DNA of 64,000 nucleotides from Chrysomallon squamiferum (GCA_012295275.1 CM022665.1:968952-1032951), one strand, 5' to 3'; positions 37,671 to 52,576 are shown, counted from the stretch's first letter. Notes: generated by a model from the sequence alone, not told the origin. Numbers and translations: made by a program.

Positions 37671-40600
37671 ACTCTTGTAATAAACAAAAGGAAAAATTGA
37701 CTGAATAGAAACAAATAGTTTTCTTTCATCAACTTTTTTCTTTTGTTTTCAGCTGAACTGTGATTCAAATTGATCTATTTTCCATTTTTTTTTCTTCTTT
37801 TTAATATTATTATTCTTAAAAATCTTTAACAGTTTACATTCCATTAAAGGAAACAAAAATTGATTTTTATTTAGATAAAAGCTATTTAAATTTGTAATTA
37901 CACTGAATTTCAGCTATATTAGCACATTTTAATTATATTGATTTTTTTTCTTCGTATTTCTTTCTGTTCATAGCTTACCAGATACCAGCATTTACACAGA
38001 ATATGTTAAGCTGGGAATGTTAAAAAAGCTTTATTTGTTTTATTTTTATTTTGTTGTTTATCATTGAGTGCAATATGTTACAAAGTTGATCATGTTTATT
38101 GTAATTTTGAAACTGTTATTTGTTTGTTTATTTACAGTATATAGTTTTATTGTTTCGCTGGTCATTCCATACAGCAGTGACATTCATTTTTTAATTGTTT
38201 TCATATGAACATCAAATGTTTGATACTAGTGTTTCTGTTGAAAGTGTAATTTATTTGAATATAATAAATATATAGCTGCAACATATTAAATTATTAATAA
38301 CAAAATGTTTTGTTGTTGGGTTATATCCGAATTCACTTAATTACCTAGCTTTCTTGATGATACAGTGAAACTCCTCTAAACTGAACTCTCTGTAAACTGA
38401 AATACCCTCAAAACCAAATTCATTCTGGTCCTGTGATTTACTCAGTTTTAACTACTGAAAATAAGGCCTGAAAGCCCCTCTGCTCTCATAGCTGAACATG
38501 CTGCCTGGACTAGTTGTGTTTATTTAATAAAATTTTGACCTCTGAAAAACCAAACCTGTCTACAACCATGTCCAATTAGTAGTGAAAAAGGCTGTAAATG
38601 CTGACATACACCTGCTCAGTGTAGTATTTCTGGGTTGTGTTTCAGTGTCTGTGGAACAGTGTTCTAATTGGTCTCAGTTCGGTTACAGCTTGAAAAGCTT
38701 TTGTCATTCAGTTCACTCCTTTATGTTTGTAACAAATCAACCTGCACTGTACTTACCAGGACAGAATTTAATTACAAGAAGAAGAAGAAAAAAACAAGTC
38801 TCCAAAATAATAAAATAACAATTTTTTATTTAAATCATATTTCAGCCACTTCTCCATGACTGGTTTATCAAACTCCATTTATGTGCTTTCATTTGTGTGA
38901 GGAAATGCACTGAGATTACTTTCTCCGAACATTTCAAAAAGTATAAAAAATAAGAATAGATACTAATAAAATGAAACAAATGTGGATTGATTTTAAGAAA
39001 TTTAAGCATCACAATGACATTTACTCATTTATTTTTATATAATGGTCTAAAGATTTAAAATGCAGTTTTCACTAAAGCATAAATAAATGACAAATTACCA
39101 TTGGTAGGATTATGGTATTGTTTTATTTTGTGTCTTTGTAAATAAAAAGTTGTATGTGTTTTCTACAGTTGTTAGAAAAATAAAATGTATTTAACCAAAA
39201 TATAAGCCATATTTATATGTTTTCGTGAATCAGTTAATGCTGCATTTAACAAGTATTATCTTGAGTTATAAAAAATATGTTATTAACTTAAAAATCAATG
39301 TTGGAACTGATCAGAAGACAAGGTAATTTTATTATCATGTTCCTCATTTCTAATTTAATATCAGAAACCTTTGAGGGGAAAAAAGAAAACTAACTCTGGA
39401 TAATAGTTCTGTTTTTAAAGGTCAAAACTGCCGGATATTTTCAATATAGGATCTCTTGTTTAATAATACTCATTTTTTCTTTCCTTTCTTCTTTTTTTTA
39501 TCTGTACCATTGGGCATGACTGTCCTGGAAGGAGCATATCTTTTGACACTTCTTGTGTCCATATATATTATGCCTGTTTTATAATATCAATAATAATCAT
39601 AATAATATCTGTACAGATGTTATTTCCAATGTTGTTACATTTGGGTGGGTTGTACAGAAGGCCTCAGTTGTGATTGGTTGCAGGATCAGTCCTCCTTAGT
39701 GCATTCATCCCATATTCTGTGACTCATTTATTAAATGCACATCTTTCATATCTACAGGAAGATGCATGTGATAGATGCCAGACTGTTGTATGTAACCACA
39801 TGTCTAAAACATCGACTTGATTAAATAAAAACATATCTTCCTTCTTTTGTCACATTCATTTATGTCGTCTTGTTTGCTATGGTCACAACCTTTGATTTCA
39901 CGTTCTCAGTCCAATTAAATAAAAATACCCGTTCTCATCTTCTGTTTGTGATCTTTTCATAATCTAATAAATAACTGAATCCCTCCTACATAAACCTGAT
40001 TTTTGTTTAGTTTTTTTGGGTCATATTTTCTCTTACAATCTGATTTTTTTATAACATATTTCTGTCAAAAACAAACTGAACTCATCCCTATCTATAACTA
40101 GAGTTTAAGTTGGACATTTTTATATGGTAAGTGACATTTATGTGTCAATTCCCTACGGACTGGTTTTGAATGAGCTGGTATAGGATGCATTTTGAAATTG
40201 CTGTTGAAAGTAAAAAAATGTCAAATACAAGAATTAATTTCATTCACTCCAGGGGTAAATCTTTTTCTGTATCTTAATGGATCATGCATCTTTGTCATTA
40301 GTTTCTAGCTTTCATTTCATTTGTTGACAATGACAAGTATTACACCTCATATGCATTCACTTATTTTTCTTAAATTGTTGTTGTGGTTGTCGTTATTTAA
40401 ATTAGAAAGATAAGTTAATAACAAAAAAACTATTACTATGTTTTTTTTTTTAAAGTTGATTATAATGACAAATACATAATGAGAAAAAGAAAGAATGTAA
40501 ATGAAAATAAAGAAAACAGTAAAAGACAAAATACAAAATTAACAAATGTTCAGTTTAATTGTTGCTTTTCTTCTTGTTTTCATTAATGTTTTTAGAAATT

Positions 40601-41230
40601 ACTTTTACATGTATTTGTTTATCTTATTTAGTTCACTGAATAATTTTAAAAAAATTTCTTCTAATTAACAAACTCAGGATTTAGTTTGTTCCATCAGTTG
40701 TGCATAGTTATGTTCTTTATACATAAGTGCTTGTATTAATTTATGTGTTTATGTATTTTATATACTCTGACCTCTTAGTGTTGGTTTTTACAAGATTATG
40801 GTGTGATAGTATCAGGTGGAGTAACAAGTTTTCTTTAGATGCTTTCACTTCAGAAACAAGAAACAGGATCAACAGAATAATTGGTTTGAATTGTTGTACA
40901 GACCATGTGATTGTGGTACTGTCATAGATCAAAGTTTCAGTTGTTATTAGTGACTGGGAAATTAATTAACATTCTGGTATCACCAATAATTAAACCAGTT
41001 TCAATTGCTTCATTTAAACTTTTTGTTTTCTGTTTTGCCTTCTTGTAAATTGGATAGGGATCTGAAAAACTAATTTTCTTTCTTTAAAGCAATTATAGAA
41101 AACACAGATATTGCTATAACTCTAGACGATGCAAAGTAAATGTTGTAAAAACTATATTTTATAATTCAGTTTAACTTACTCGGTGAAAACATACACATTC
41201 AAGTACACTGTAGATGTACCTTGATTTCTC
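37670..41230. other. Intergenic, possible transposon end at 38363
   Basis: AT-rich DNA with no supported exon. At 38361-38400 a TA followed by CAGTGAAACTCCTCTAAACT resembles the end of a Tigger-like element, but no matching second end was found. Confidence 0.35.
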
Positions 41231-42020
41231 ATGTTAATATGTAGAATATGTTACTTCGCCAGACAGTGGAGATATGTGACCAGAGTTGGCAAGGGAAAGT
41301 CTGCAACAACAGTGACTTTACCAGTCCACACCCATACACTAGAAGATGTCGACCGTATCAAGTTTATAAGAACTGACAGGAAGAGAACAAAGGATGAAAC
41401 AATAGATGCACGAGATGTTCGACAAGTGAGTAGCAACAGAAGATCATCCACATCTTTTAAACCTTCCTCCGCATGAACACCATCCCTTCATTTCCACAGA
41501 CCAGAGTCGACGTAAATGTTGACACTGTTTGAGAGTGTTTTCTCCCGTTCACTAGTCTTGTCCACAGATCAGCAGTAACGAGCCCTTCAAGCACAGAGTT
41601 TTCACATGGACAGGACTGTCAAGTTTTCCTTTTTCATCAAGAAACTGTACCAGCTGGACTGCAAATAGACTTCGAAACTGCTGGCTATTCAAGTATTCTA
41701 CAGCCAGGAGCTGTTTCTTTCATTACAATCAAGTTACATGGAGGAAGATGCAAATCACTTGGCTTAGCGAACTCTACAAAGACAAACAACAACACTGGAT
41801 CAAGTTCAGCATGCATGACTGGATGTTATAGAAGCTAAGTAAAAGGCAGACAAAGTAAACTGGGCCAGATCGAATTTGGAGTGTCACCAACTAGCCAGAA
41901 GCGCCACTGTTATGATAACAAAAACGACATCCAGAGACTGAAAAAGAAGCTGCAGCCAGGGACCAAGAAACCTATACAGTTCTTAGATGCCACTGGACAT
42001 TTATTTAAAATTGGCTGAAT
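41231..42020 (+). other. Unrecognised coding-like patch, possible terminal exon or pseudogene
   Basis: This patch is clearly less AT-rich than its surroundings. It contains three good open stretches in different frames: 41231-41476 (includes VGKGKSATTVTLPVHTHT), one around 41540-41837 (includes QVFLFHQETVPAGLQIDF) and one from about 41841 to the TGA at 42020 (includes KKPIQFLDATGHLFKIG). No splice pair I can see joins them in phase. I do not recognise the protein. It may be the last exon of a gene whose other exons I missed, or a frameshifted gene copy. An AATAAA lies at about 42119. Confidence 0.3.
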
Positions 42021-42129
42021 ATATTTACAAATTAATATGTGCTGTAATGTATGTATGTATCGCTCATATGTGCTAAATGTGACATAATAGTATTCATATG
42101 TTATGTGGTTGAATTTATAATAAACCTAA

Positions 42130-44925
42130 AAATATATTTTTGTACTTGTGTTAACAGACGATATGGGATCTTTTAATTATTCCCTAACTTGAATGTAACA
42201 ACTGTGGAGACTAGTTCATTACTGAATTCTAGGTAGAAGGCATATGATTAGTAGTTGACTCTGCATGATTTTTGTTGTTTTAAGGTGTGGGACGTGTAAG
42301 AAATGGAAGGTTACCGAACTAAGTACATGCCTGTTTATGTTTTCAAAGCTCGCCTCAAAATAAATTGAAATGGGAGCGGCAAATAACACCGTGCTGATTG
42401 ATAATGTCTGAGAAAACCTTGAACAGAATTTGGATCAGTTTAACAATTAGATTAAGAAATAATTTACCAAACGTAGGGTCTTTGATCAAAACGGAAAACA
42501 TGGTTGGAGATACCGGTAGCTTGCCACGAGCAGGAAATTGCACGACAAGTCAAAGCAATTGATGAATGTTTGTGAAGATGTCTTTGTTTTGAGGTTTATT
42601 CTCTTTATAGAGTTTTTGGTTAGTTCTGCTTACAATTTTATGCGTTTTATGTAGTTTATAAAATATAAGGCACATTTTGTAGTTCTTTGAATTTAGGCTA
42701 TAGTTTTTAATGCTGTGGCTAGTTCTGTAGTGACGATTCCGATTGTTAAAACATTGACATGCTACTAAACAAATGCTTAAATAATTGTGCGTTTCTTTTG
42801 GAACATCAACCCAAAAGTATAAACTAGAAATATTTATTTATGATTTTATTAAAGCAGTTTTTACAGTAGGTGCACCTGCAACGTGCTATGCAGTTAGTTT
42901 AGCAGAATGACAATATGTTTTACTTCGTACATTTTGTCTGTTTATTTTAGTCTTGCCGCCGATGTTTTCAGATCTCAAGCATCCCACATCGTACCGACGT
43001 GTATTATTAGATGTTCCTTTGAAGTTCAGATAAAGTAGTAAAAAAATAAATAAAAGAGAACAGTAATGAGAAATCTAAACAGTAAGTGGGTGGAAGACGT
43101 TGCAAACAGGGAAGTATCTTTCTAGCTATGATCTGTTTACTTTTGTGTTCCCATCGTGTTTTTTTCCTGTTCTAGCCAGAAATACATTTTCGAACTTAAA
43201 TATAATCGTTGGTTTTTAGTCTGCGAGAGAGTACATACAACTTGAAAGGCCCAATTTGTGAAGTCTGTATTTCTTTACCGTATATTTTTAAGTATTGTAA
43301 ATTTTTACAGATGAATGTGAATGTGAAGGGCAAAATAATAATAATAAAAATGTTAGGATTTATTCATTCTTCTTTTATGTTATCTACCTGGCTTTAAGTC
43401 TTACTGAAATGTAACATTTCCAAGACAAACAAAGTGTTTAATCAGTACGACTGAAAGAGTGTTAACTGAGATATTTTTCAAACAAACTCGATGGAATATA
43501 ACTTTTAGAAATCATTTATTGTATAGGCTGCCAGTTTGTGATCACTCCTGTTTCTACCACTAGTATAGTTATATGTTTTTCTTTTCTGTATGATTTATAG
43601 CTCATAGGCAAACAATTACATATGTATATAAAGAGGCATACTACCATACACTACTACTACTACAACTACGTACTACAGACTATTCTGCTGTTGTAGCATT
43701 TATTATTATTACAATTGCTACTATTACCGCTACAACGAGAACTACTACTACTACTTCTCCTACAACAATTACTACTACTATTATTCAGTATAATGTATGT
43801 GCGAACTTTTCTAACACTCATTGCCTTACTGACAACATCCACTTGCAGATAATGTTTAGAAGTGCTCTCTGTAAATCATCCATATTCAAAACACGTTAGA
43901 ACATTGGGAAATAAACTCAGTGGTATCATTATTCTTCGGCTGGTTATGAAATTTTCTGAAATAGATTCATCATGGTTTCAGTCCCTGTGCTTGACAAACA
44001 CCCATATTCGATAATATTAATCTGAAAGGCACAAGTCGATTGGAAGCAATTTTAATTTTCTTTTCTTTATTAACTTGTAACAACCAAGTAACGTAAAAAA
44101 GCTTAAATTAGATACAGAAAGAAGAGACGATAACACACACACACACACACATACACGCGCACACACACACATACACGCACACACACAAACATTACCACCA
44201 ATGTCATATTATAAGCTTCAACATCAACTTTCATTATGATAAACAATTAACTCATTGATTTTTTAATTCTGACTCGGATCCCGTTCGAAAATAAATCTTA
44301 AACTAAAAATGAAGTGAAATGTTCTAGGATGTCTTTGTAACAGTCCTTACATGGTCAGTGCTAATGAGCACTGCATTTTTAAGTATTCTTTGGTATGCAA
44401 AAAAGAGTACAGTGAACAAAAACTTTTTTCAGATATCTCTGTATCACTAATTACGTCTATGGCGTTCATATTACGTTTCCTGGACCTCTTTATTGCTATT
44501 TAGCTAGCTTAACAACATCTGATGTCATTTCCGTTAAATTTTCATTCTTAAAATATATCTGTGATTTTAATAGTCAAATAATAATTATTATTAATAAACA
44601 GCTGGAGTCGTGACGTCACTGGTAACTATAACTTTCTTCTGGTGCAACAAAATAACAAATAAATAAATAAATAATTTCTTTTGGAAATGTACATTACCAA
44701 AAAACTAAAATAATAATAATAAAAATAAATAAATAATCCAACAACATAAAATATATTTAAAAAATTAAAAATAATAATAATAATGATAAAACAGAACCCA
44801 ACAACAAATTCACGCTATTTATATAAATAGCAATACTTTGATTTTGACATTTTCTGTTGAAACGGAATTTATTTATGAAAGTATAATTACAAACGTACCT
44901 ACTACTACTGTTACTAATACTACTG

Positions 44926-44970
<45 letters not shown>

Positions 44971-47900
44971 ATCGGCTACTGTAGTATAATTAACAGCAAC
45001 ATTTGTTAGTAAATATATAATGAATGATGTTATAGATTACGTTTGCTAATAAACAATGTTAATATTCGGTTTCTTTTGTGACTAAGTATATATCGATTTC
45101 AGTGAAATCTGTTTTAGATGAAAAGTACAAAGTTGTCACACCTTGTTATCTGCGAAAAACTGTGTTTAACAGAACACATTTCAAAGACATGATGTGAAAT
45201 GACTTAAAGATCAGGTTAGGTATTCGCGCAAGTCAAGTGCTCACGTACTTGCTGTATCTCACGTCTGCCAGTTTGCGCGGACAACTTGTTCCTGGGACGA
45301 AATTTTGTTAATTGGATTAAATGTTCATCTTACGAAGCATGAATGTCTGTTCAATATAACTTCAGCATCATTTTTACGGATAGCATATTAAATTTAAGCA
45401 TTTTTTTTGAGATACTGATAATATGAGAGAGGAAACCCGCTAGGCTTTATGGTGTCAAATACATTCTTCTCAGGAACATAGCTGTCATTATACGAGTTAT
45501 TCTTTGCATCAAAGGATTTTTATGTATATTTATAAAAAAAGGAGAAATCGCACACAGTAGCCTTTGAAAAACAAAACTTAGAACTGTAGCTGGTTCCCAG
45601 AATAGGACAGGTGACACCGAGTACAGCCCTTGTTAAAATATCACCCTTTCAGTCTCAATAACCGCTCCTAATTTGTTTTGTTTTTTTAAATCGTATTTGT
45701 TAGTGAACTATCTGATTCATTCAGTCTTGGTTCTTGTAGATCGATTCGACACCACGATGCAACTAGTATACTGATATCCATTAGCAACGCATTACCAGAA
45801 GTCATATTAAATGGAAAGCCTGTTACAACATTAAATTAGAAAGAGAAACGATAATTTGAAAACAAAGAAATATATGTAGATTTGGTAAATATTTATTCGA
45901 CATTATTAGGTCACAGCTCACTATTTCTACTTAGTTTTATTACTCTAAACCACGAACAAAGCATAGCTACGTGCTGAGTTGAATAACCAGTTTCAGTAAT
46001 GAATTACTAAGTGTTCCGCTAAAGTAACCAAGTATGAATTAAACTGAATTTTCTTTGCAGCTTTTATATGATGATGATAATGGCTATAATGACGATGATA
46101 ACGCAAAACAAAACAAAGCACACAGTCGTTCATGTTATTCCAGACATTTAAAGAGTAACTAATGATATTTGTTTAAATATCATTCCTAGATTTAATTACT
46201 AAACTTTTTTCCCAATCGCTTGTTTGCTAACAATTAGATTTGTGAAACATATTTCTAGTTGACACCCAGACTAATTATTTTAAATGTTGACATATTTCTT
46301 TCTTTGACATTAACCACACTGAATCGCCTTAGCATTAAACCTTTGATTTCTAAACGACATATTTAAAAAAATATATAAAAATAAATTTAAAAAAAAGCAA
46401 AACCGAAAACAAAAATAAAATAAAAGAGAAACAGTTTCGTGACACGAATATAGATTTACCACTGAAAACTTTATAACAAGAAGTAGAAGAACAGAATGAA
46501 TTTATCAGTTATCTCACTTTGGATTATAAACAAGCCTATCATTTTACCAATTACCGTAAAAAGAACAAAATTGGAAATAGTATAGCAGACAGAATTAAAT
46601 ACATTTTTTGACTGAAATTGTATTTTATAAACAAGACTAATAAAACAGATCTACGTAGATGAACATATAATTGTATCACTCAGTAAAATTACATGGCCGC
46701 CTACATCTTACATCTTGAATCTTAGAACTCGTGAATTAAAAAATAAAATAAAAAATCCCTTTAATAGAGTCTTTTGTTCTTAGTTATAATAATGAAATAT
46801 AGTCTGTAATTCTTTACATTTGTTTGATCTTTGTTAAATAAAATTAGATTTAATTTATGTTCCGTGTTAAAAGGAAGACAGTAATACTAATTTAGTGCTA
46901 CACTGAAATGACACTTGAACGAATGCAGCACGAATCACACTTTACACTGAACTTTTCAGAAGATAATTTCTAGTGTTTTTATTCTGTAATCATTTTGATA
47001 TTTTGCAGGATTTTCTCAAAACTGAAATAAGTATAATAACTACTGTTAAGAAACCAGCTATTCAGATTTATAAAATAAGAAACCACTAATTTCTTATGAA
47101 ACTGCTACTCGGAAAGAGCAGGCCTGACAATTTAAGGATCAACTTCTCCTTTTCATAGTATCATTTCGTACACAAAAAACGCATACATTTGTATGTATAA
47201 TGCTTCTTCCTACAGTCCTAGGTATTTTTATTTAATTATTTAACTAATATTTTATTTGTTTTTAAAATAATATTTCACATCAGAACAATTTTGAACTGTT
47301 GTATGTCACACGTCTTACATGGCCATGTAACGGTACATACTTAGCATATGATATTTTGCAATATGAAATAATATTAGATTATGTTATGGTTTTTTCATTA
47401 TATCAAATACCGTCATGATACAGTATTCTACTATATGCAGCCCAAGTTACACGACTTTTAACATACTTTGTTTTATAATAAATTGTGCGACGTTAAGATA
47501 CAGTAGTATGCAGTATTAAAGTATGACATTTGAGATACAATGTTCTGTAATACAACATCATGCCTCGTTAATATACATTATTTTGCGTTGTGTACTATGG
47601 TACGTTATTTTGCATTATATATAATGCGACATAAAGGTCCGATACGATTATACATAAAATAAGCGACGTAAAGGATTATATCATACAAATGAGAATTGAT
47701 ATCTTCCCAGAAATATAATGTGCGAATTATGAATCAGTTTTTTATTGTTATTATTTGAAATTATTTGCAACAAGTTATTTGCTGCATGTCTTCTTTTTGT
47801 TTAAGTATTGAGCCCTGAAGCTCGTTGTTTCACAAATATGTTATTAAGTAGTTAGAGTAAAAACTGCCTCTGCAAAAAATATTTGCATTAAAGTGTCATT

Positions 47901-48226
47901 AAGATGTTGTATATGGCGAGTCTGTCATGTCAGATGTATTTCCCCCGACAGGACGACCCTTTAAGATTTGGTAATTAACATTGCTAGCACGAAGCTAATG
48001 ACGTAGTAAGCATGGCCGCATAGCATGTGGGAATGGCCAATGACATGAGAAATAAGTGGAATTATTAACTCCATTGGAAAGTGTTGTTTTTCCTTATTAT
48101 AGCTGTCAGATGAAATATCGCACAGCGCTGTACTCTCTTGTTGGTGTATTAGGTCATTTAGAGTTTGCCACCCTTCATTAAGGAGCAGTGAATACGAATT
48201 GTTTGGCACTGAACTGGTTATCTGTT

Positions 48227-48229
<3 letters not shown>
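42130..48229. other. Intergenic with triplet and dinucleotide repeats
   Basis: Holds CTA-triplet clusters (about 43650-43780 and 44895-44970), CA repeats (about 44132-44190) and degenerate TA-rich repeats (47320-47690). No exon was identified. An 82-codon open frame at 47961-48209 (minus) has no recognisable features. Confidence 0.5.

Positions 48230-48312
<83 letters not shown>
48230..48312. repeat. (TC)n microsatellite
   Basis: A continuous TC run of about 41 units. Confidence 0.95.
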
Positions 48313-48314
<2 letters not shown>

Positions 48315-49425
48315 ATGATCAATATAGTTAGCAAAAATTCCATTTAGTCAATAACCAACCATAAAAAAATAATATTATTAACCAGCTTTTAGAGTTGAGT
48401 TGCTTATTTCATAAAAACCTTATTCATTATTCAAAAATTTAGTCACGTAAAACAAACTGTATTAAACAATAATTTAATGAAATCTATAAAATATTTGGAA
48501 ATCTTTATATTTTCTTTTTTTTTGTTGTTACGGTTGTTTTTATCATTTGAACACAACATGCTCTTTTTTTTTTTTTCTTCCATTTATCTTTTTTTTTTTT
48601 TTTTTTTTTTTTACAACATTTTTGTACCTTTGATTTTGTGTTAAAATAAAAAAAATAAAATAAAACAATGAAAACAAAATTAATTTAAAGAATTTTATGT
48701 GTCTGAAAAAAAAGAAGAAAAAAGCTCACAACTAGTATTAGGTGGTTACTGAATAAGAAAACTGATTCAATAAACGAAGAAGAAAAAAATTCCTCTCGTT
48801 TGCGTGGAAAAACAAGTTATTTTTAATCCTGAATATTTCGCTAATCACATTTTTTTAAACTCTTACTCATAATACTGTTCTTTAATGATGACCAGTAGAA
48901 AATATAAATCACAACTCAAAATCTTTTTTATTATTTTTATTAAAGATTTCAGATTCCTTAGATTATAATCATGGTCTGAGCTGTCTATGAAATGTCACTG
49001 GTTTACGATCCACAAAGCCTAGCCAGAGGAAACTGTTTGCTAGAACTATCATTAGCGATAATACACACAGGACTTAGTTTTGATGTTAATTAGTCACTGA
49101 ATATAACTGCATTGCCTACGATGATCTCTTTCACTTTCTTGTTGAAGTTCCTAAAGAATCTAATTCTAAGATAAATGGTATGTTGGTACCTGTTGCAAAA
49201 ACCTCGCCAAATTTTTAAACCTATACAAAAAAAAAAAAAAAAAAAAAAAAAAATAAAATAAAATAAAATAAAGAAGTAGAAAATGTTTTCATTAAGTCTC
49301 TTATTTTATATTATGTAATTAGTAGTAAAATTATAATTTGTTTTTATTTATTTAAATTAGTAATATTATTATCACTGCAAAATGTTATGCCTGTCTTTAT
49401 AAAGACTAATTGTAATGAACGGAAG

Positions 49426-49466
<41 letters not shown>

Positions 49467-49654
49467 GTAGTAGTAGTAGTAATAATAACAATAACATATA
49501 AATTAGGCCGAAATGCCGTCATAACAATTTTTTTTTTTTTTAAATTTCTGTTTCTGTTCTTTTGTTTCAGCAACTGCTCTATTCCTGTTTCTTGACTATG
49601 GGAAATGCATATAACAGAAATACTGACATATATATAGATAGATACATACATACA

Positions 49655-49769
<115 letters not shown>

Positions 49770-50510
49770 AAGGTTGGCTATTTGGCTGTTTGGTATCAAC
49801 CTGTTTAAGCTGGTTAGAATCCATGTTTTCACTACAACCGTCTGCTCTTTTTTTTAGAGCTGTTTATCTGCATTCTCTTTATTTTATATATTTAAATATT
49901 CTCGCCCAAACTCTCATTATCTGCAGTGTTTGTATCAGCATCCTGTCAAAGCTTCAACAGCGAATCACACCCATTTACGACGTTCGGGTTCATCGTAATA
50001 ACAACACACGTAAATACGTTTAATGACTTATTTTTCCTTTCACGCAAGAGGTAATAGAAACCCATTACTAGGAAGTGAAAATGTTTAATGATCTATTAAT
50101 CCGTTTCTAACTGTTCTAGCTTGTAGGCGTTCGTAATTTCCACCACAGTTTAGTTTCGCATTATCCACTTTGGTCAGTTATTACTGCTGTAAACTTTCTT
50201 TTTCTTAAAAATGAAAAAGTAACAAGAAAAAAAGAGAAATATATAAATTCAGTTTTAATCCGATTTACGTTAATTCTTTAAGACTGATGAATAGTGTTTT
50301 TAACAAAAGGTTTGGTTATTTCGTGATTGGTAATACATTATCAGTTTGAGGATTTAGATTAATAATTATTATACCCATGAAATTATGTGATTTTTTTCAT
50401 TCTTTTAATTCTGTTTACTAGTTTTGTAATACAGGCATCTAATTCATACAAGTCAAATGCGTATTACATAGTAAGAATCTGATCCGATTATAAAGTGATC
50501 CATACTCGAG

Positions 50511-50817
50511 TGAAGACCTGGCAGAGACAAACGAGTGATGGTTACATGTTAAATTGTTGTTAAATCCAGTGAAATACCTGGCAGAGACAAACGAGTGATG
50601 GTTACATGTTAAATTGTTGTTAAATACAGTGAAGTACCTGGCAGAGACAAACGAGTGATGGTTGCATGTTAAATTGTTGTTAAATACAGTGAAATACCTG
50701 GCAGAGACAAACGAGTGATGGTTACATGTTAAATTGTTGTTAAATACAGTGAAGTACCTGGCAGAGACAAACGAGTGATGGTTACATGTTAAATTGTTGT
50801 TAAATACAGTGAAGTAA
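50511..50817. repeat. 60-bp tandem repeat, about five copies
   Basis: Five near-identical 60-bp units starting ACCTGGCAGAGACAAACGAG, in exact register. They differ at only a few positions (A/G in GGTTRCATG, C/A in TAAATMCAGTG, A/G in GAARTA). Such low divergence points to recent expansion or ongoing homogenisation. Confidence 0.95.
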
Positions 50818-50829
50818 CGAAACCCAAAG

Positions 50830-52118
50830 ACGAGTGTTCACGAGCAGGTTTTTTCGACGACTAGCAAGAGTTATTTTACATAGAGCTTCACACAGACTGA
50901 GTATTAGCATTCTAGTCTGAGCAGTCCTCTGTCTGTCGGTCACAGAGTCCACGCTGTCTGTTTAAATGACAGGTTACAGTGAACTGAAGTATACACTCAC
51001 GATTTCGTATCCATTTTGGATAAAAGGTTAAATTCCGTATTTCATGTAAATAGTTTGAACTGTAGACAAAATAAATGACTATGGTTATAGCGAAGTAAAT
51101 TGCTGCAATCTGTTATATACGCTGACTTTGTTTTTGTGGGGGTTTTTCAATTCCAACCATAGAAGGATCGATGGCTGATGTTTATTCTGTCCATCTGATT
51201 TAGATTTTGTTTGTTTTTGCAGTTTATAATAAAACTCATTTCATATTTAATATTACACGGTGACAGAATTCCCGCAGCTTACACGCACAAACCATGTTAT
51301 AATTATCGCGATTATCAATGTCATATGACATTATTTATTTATTTTATTTTATTTTATTTAATTTTTTTTTGTTGTAAAACTGCACTGGACGCTCTTTAAT
51401 GTTGTGTCGCTGCTAATGGAAGGTGATCTTCCTGTGTGAAATCTTACAACTGCTGCTGGAAACCTCAGTGTGAAAAATAAACGAAACGAGCTTCTTGAAT
51501 GTTGTTAATAAAATTATTCCACGACTGAAAGGAATGTTTAAAAACAACGTCTTACCCAGCATTCCGATCTCTTCTTACCTCATACTGTTAATGATTAAAT
51601 TTACTCGATTTTTAATTAAGACTGGTCCAATTTTAATTGAACCTATTTTTTTTCTTTTATTATTATTATTTTTTTTTTATATATTTCTTCTTCTTTTTTT
51701 AAATCTGAACTTTCGATCCGATCTACTAGAATATTATTGTGGTAATAAGTGTAAGCATAGTGTGCATATAAATAACTGAGAATATCGCTTAAAGTAGTTT
51801 TTTGAAAGTCCACTAATTCTTACATTTTAAAAGTTTTCATATAATGCGATCCATGTCAAAAATGTCTTTTCTGATAAACAAATAAATAAATCCGTAGTTC
51901 CAGTAATTGTCGAAGTATCTGTACTTTCACTTTTATTTCAGAATATTTCTGTTTTATGTCAGTTCTGTAATACAGTTTGAATAGTAAAAAATCATTAAAA
52001 GTTTTTTTTTTTTTTTTATGATTTTAGTATTATAAATAAATAATTAATTTTATTTATGTAAGAAACATTGGTTTCGAAAAATATTTTATAAAGACAACCG
52101 GCTGTTTATTATAATCCA
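50830..52118. other. Intergenic, no gene seen
   Basis: AT-rich DNA with T-rich tracts. Short open frames at 51211-51399 and 51495-51779 are low-complexity and not supported. Confidence 0.45.
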
Positions 52119-52125
52119 CGTTTGC

Positions 52126-52169
<44 letters not shown>

Positions 52170-52265
52170 TAAATATACATAAATATACACACACACATAA
52201 ACCATCTCAGACACATACAAATATACATAGACTCATAAACCATCTCAGACACATACAAATATACA
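52119..52265. repeat. (CA)n tract and a 38-bp direct duplication
   Basis: A CA run at about 52131-52165 is followed by two copies of a 38-bp unit beginning ATAAACCATCTCAGACACAT (52197 onward). They lie about 150 bases past the stop codon of the knottin gene. Confidence 0.85.
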
Positions 52266-52410
52266 ATCCTGTACAAATGAATGACAACAAACAAGTATTT
52301 CACACCAAAACATATACTTTATTGTCCATTCAGTTGCCACAGTGCATTTCCACCGAACGTTGCCTTTGACATTGTTCTCAGCCAGTACGCAGCGTTAATC
52401 GAGAACGCTA

Positions 52411-52576
52411 CTAGCCTAGCTTCGACTGACACTTGCAGTTGTTTCCCCAGATAGTACATACACAAGCCAATCCGTTGCAACATCTCAAGAAAGGATATTT
52501 ACGGAGCAGGTGCGTTTCGAAAGGGCATGGGGCGATCCAAGGTAAACACATATCTTTCAATCGCAATCTGACTCGT
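52411..52576 (-). CDS. Terminal exon with the eight-cysteine knottin
   Basis: The exon starts with one base that completes an Arg or Lys codon, then 54 codons and a stop. A basic stretch (RVRLRLKD) comes before the first cysteine. All eight cysteines, the Trp-Gly in the fifth inter-cysteine loop, and the final glycine are intact, with no frameshift. Confidence 0.75.

Noticed and set aside
47961-48209. 82-codon minus-strand open frame
   Set aside because: No splice or domain evidence, and next to a TC repeat.
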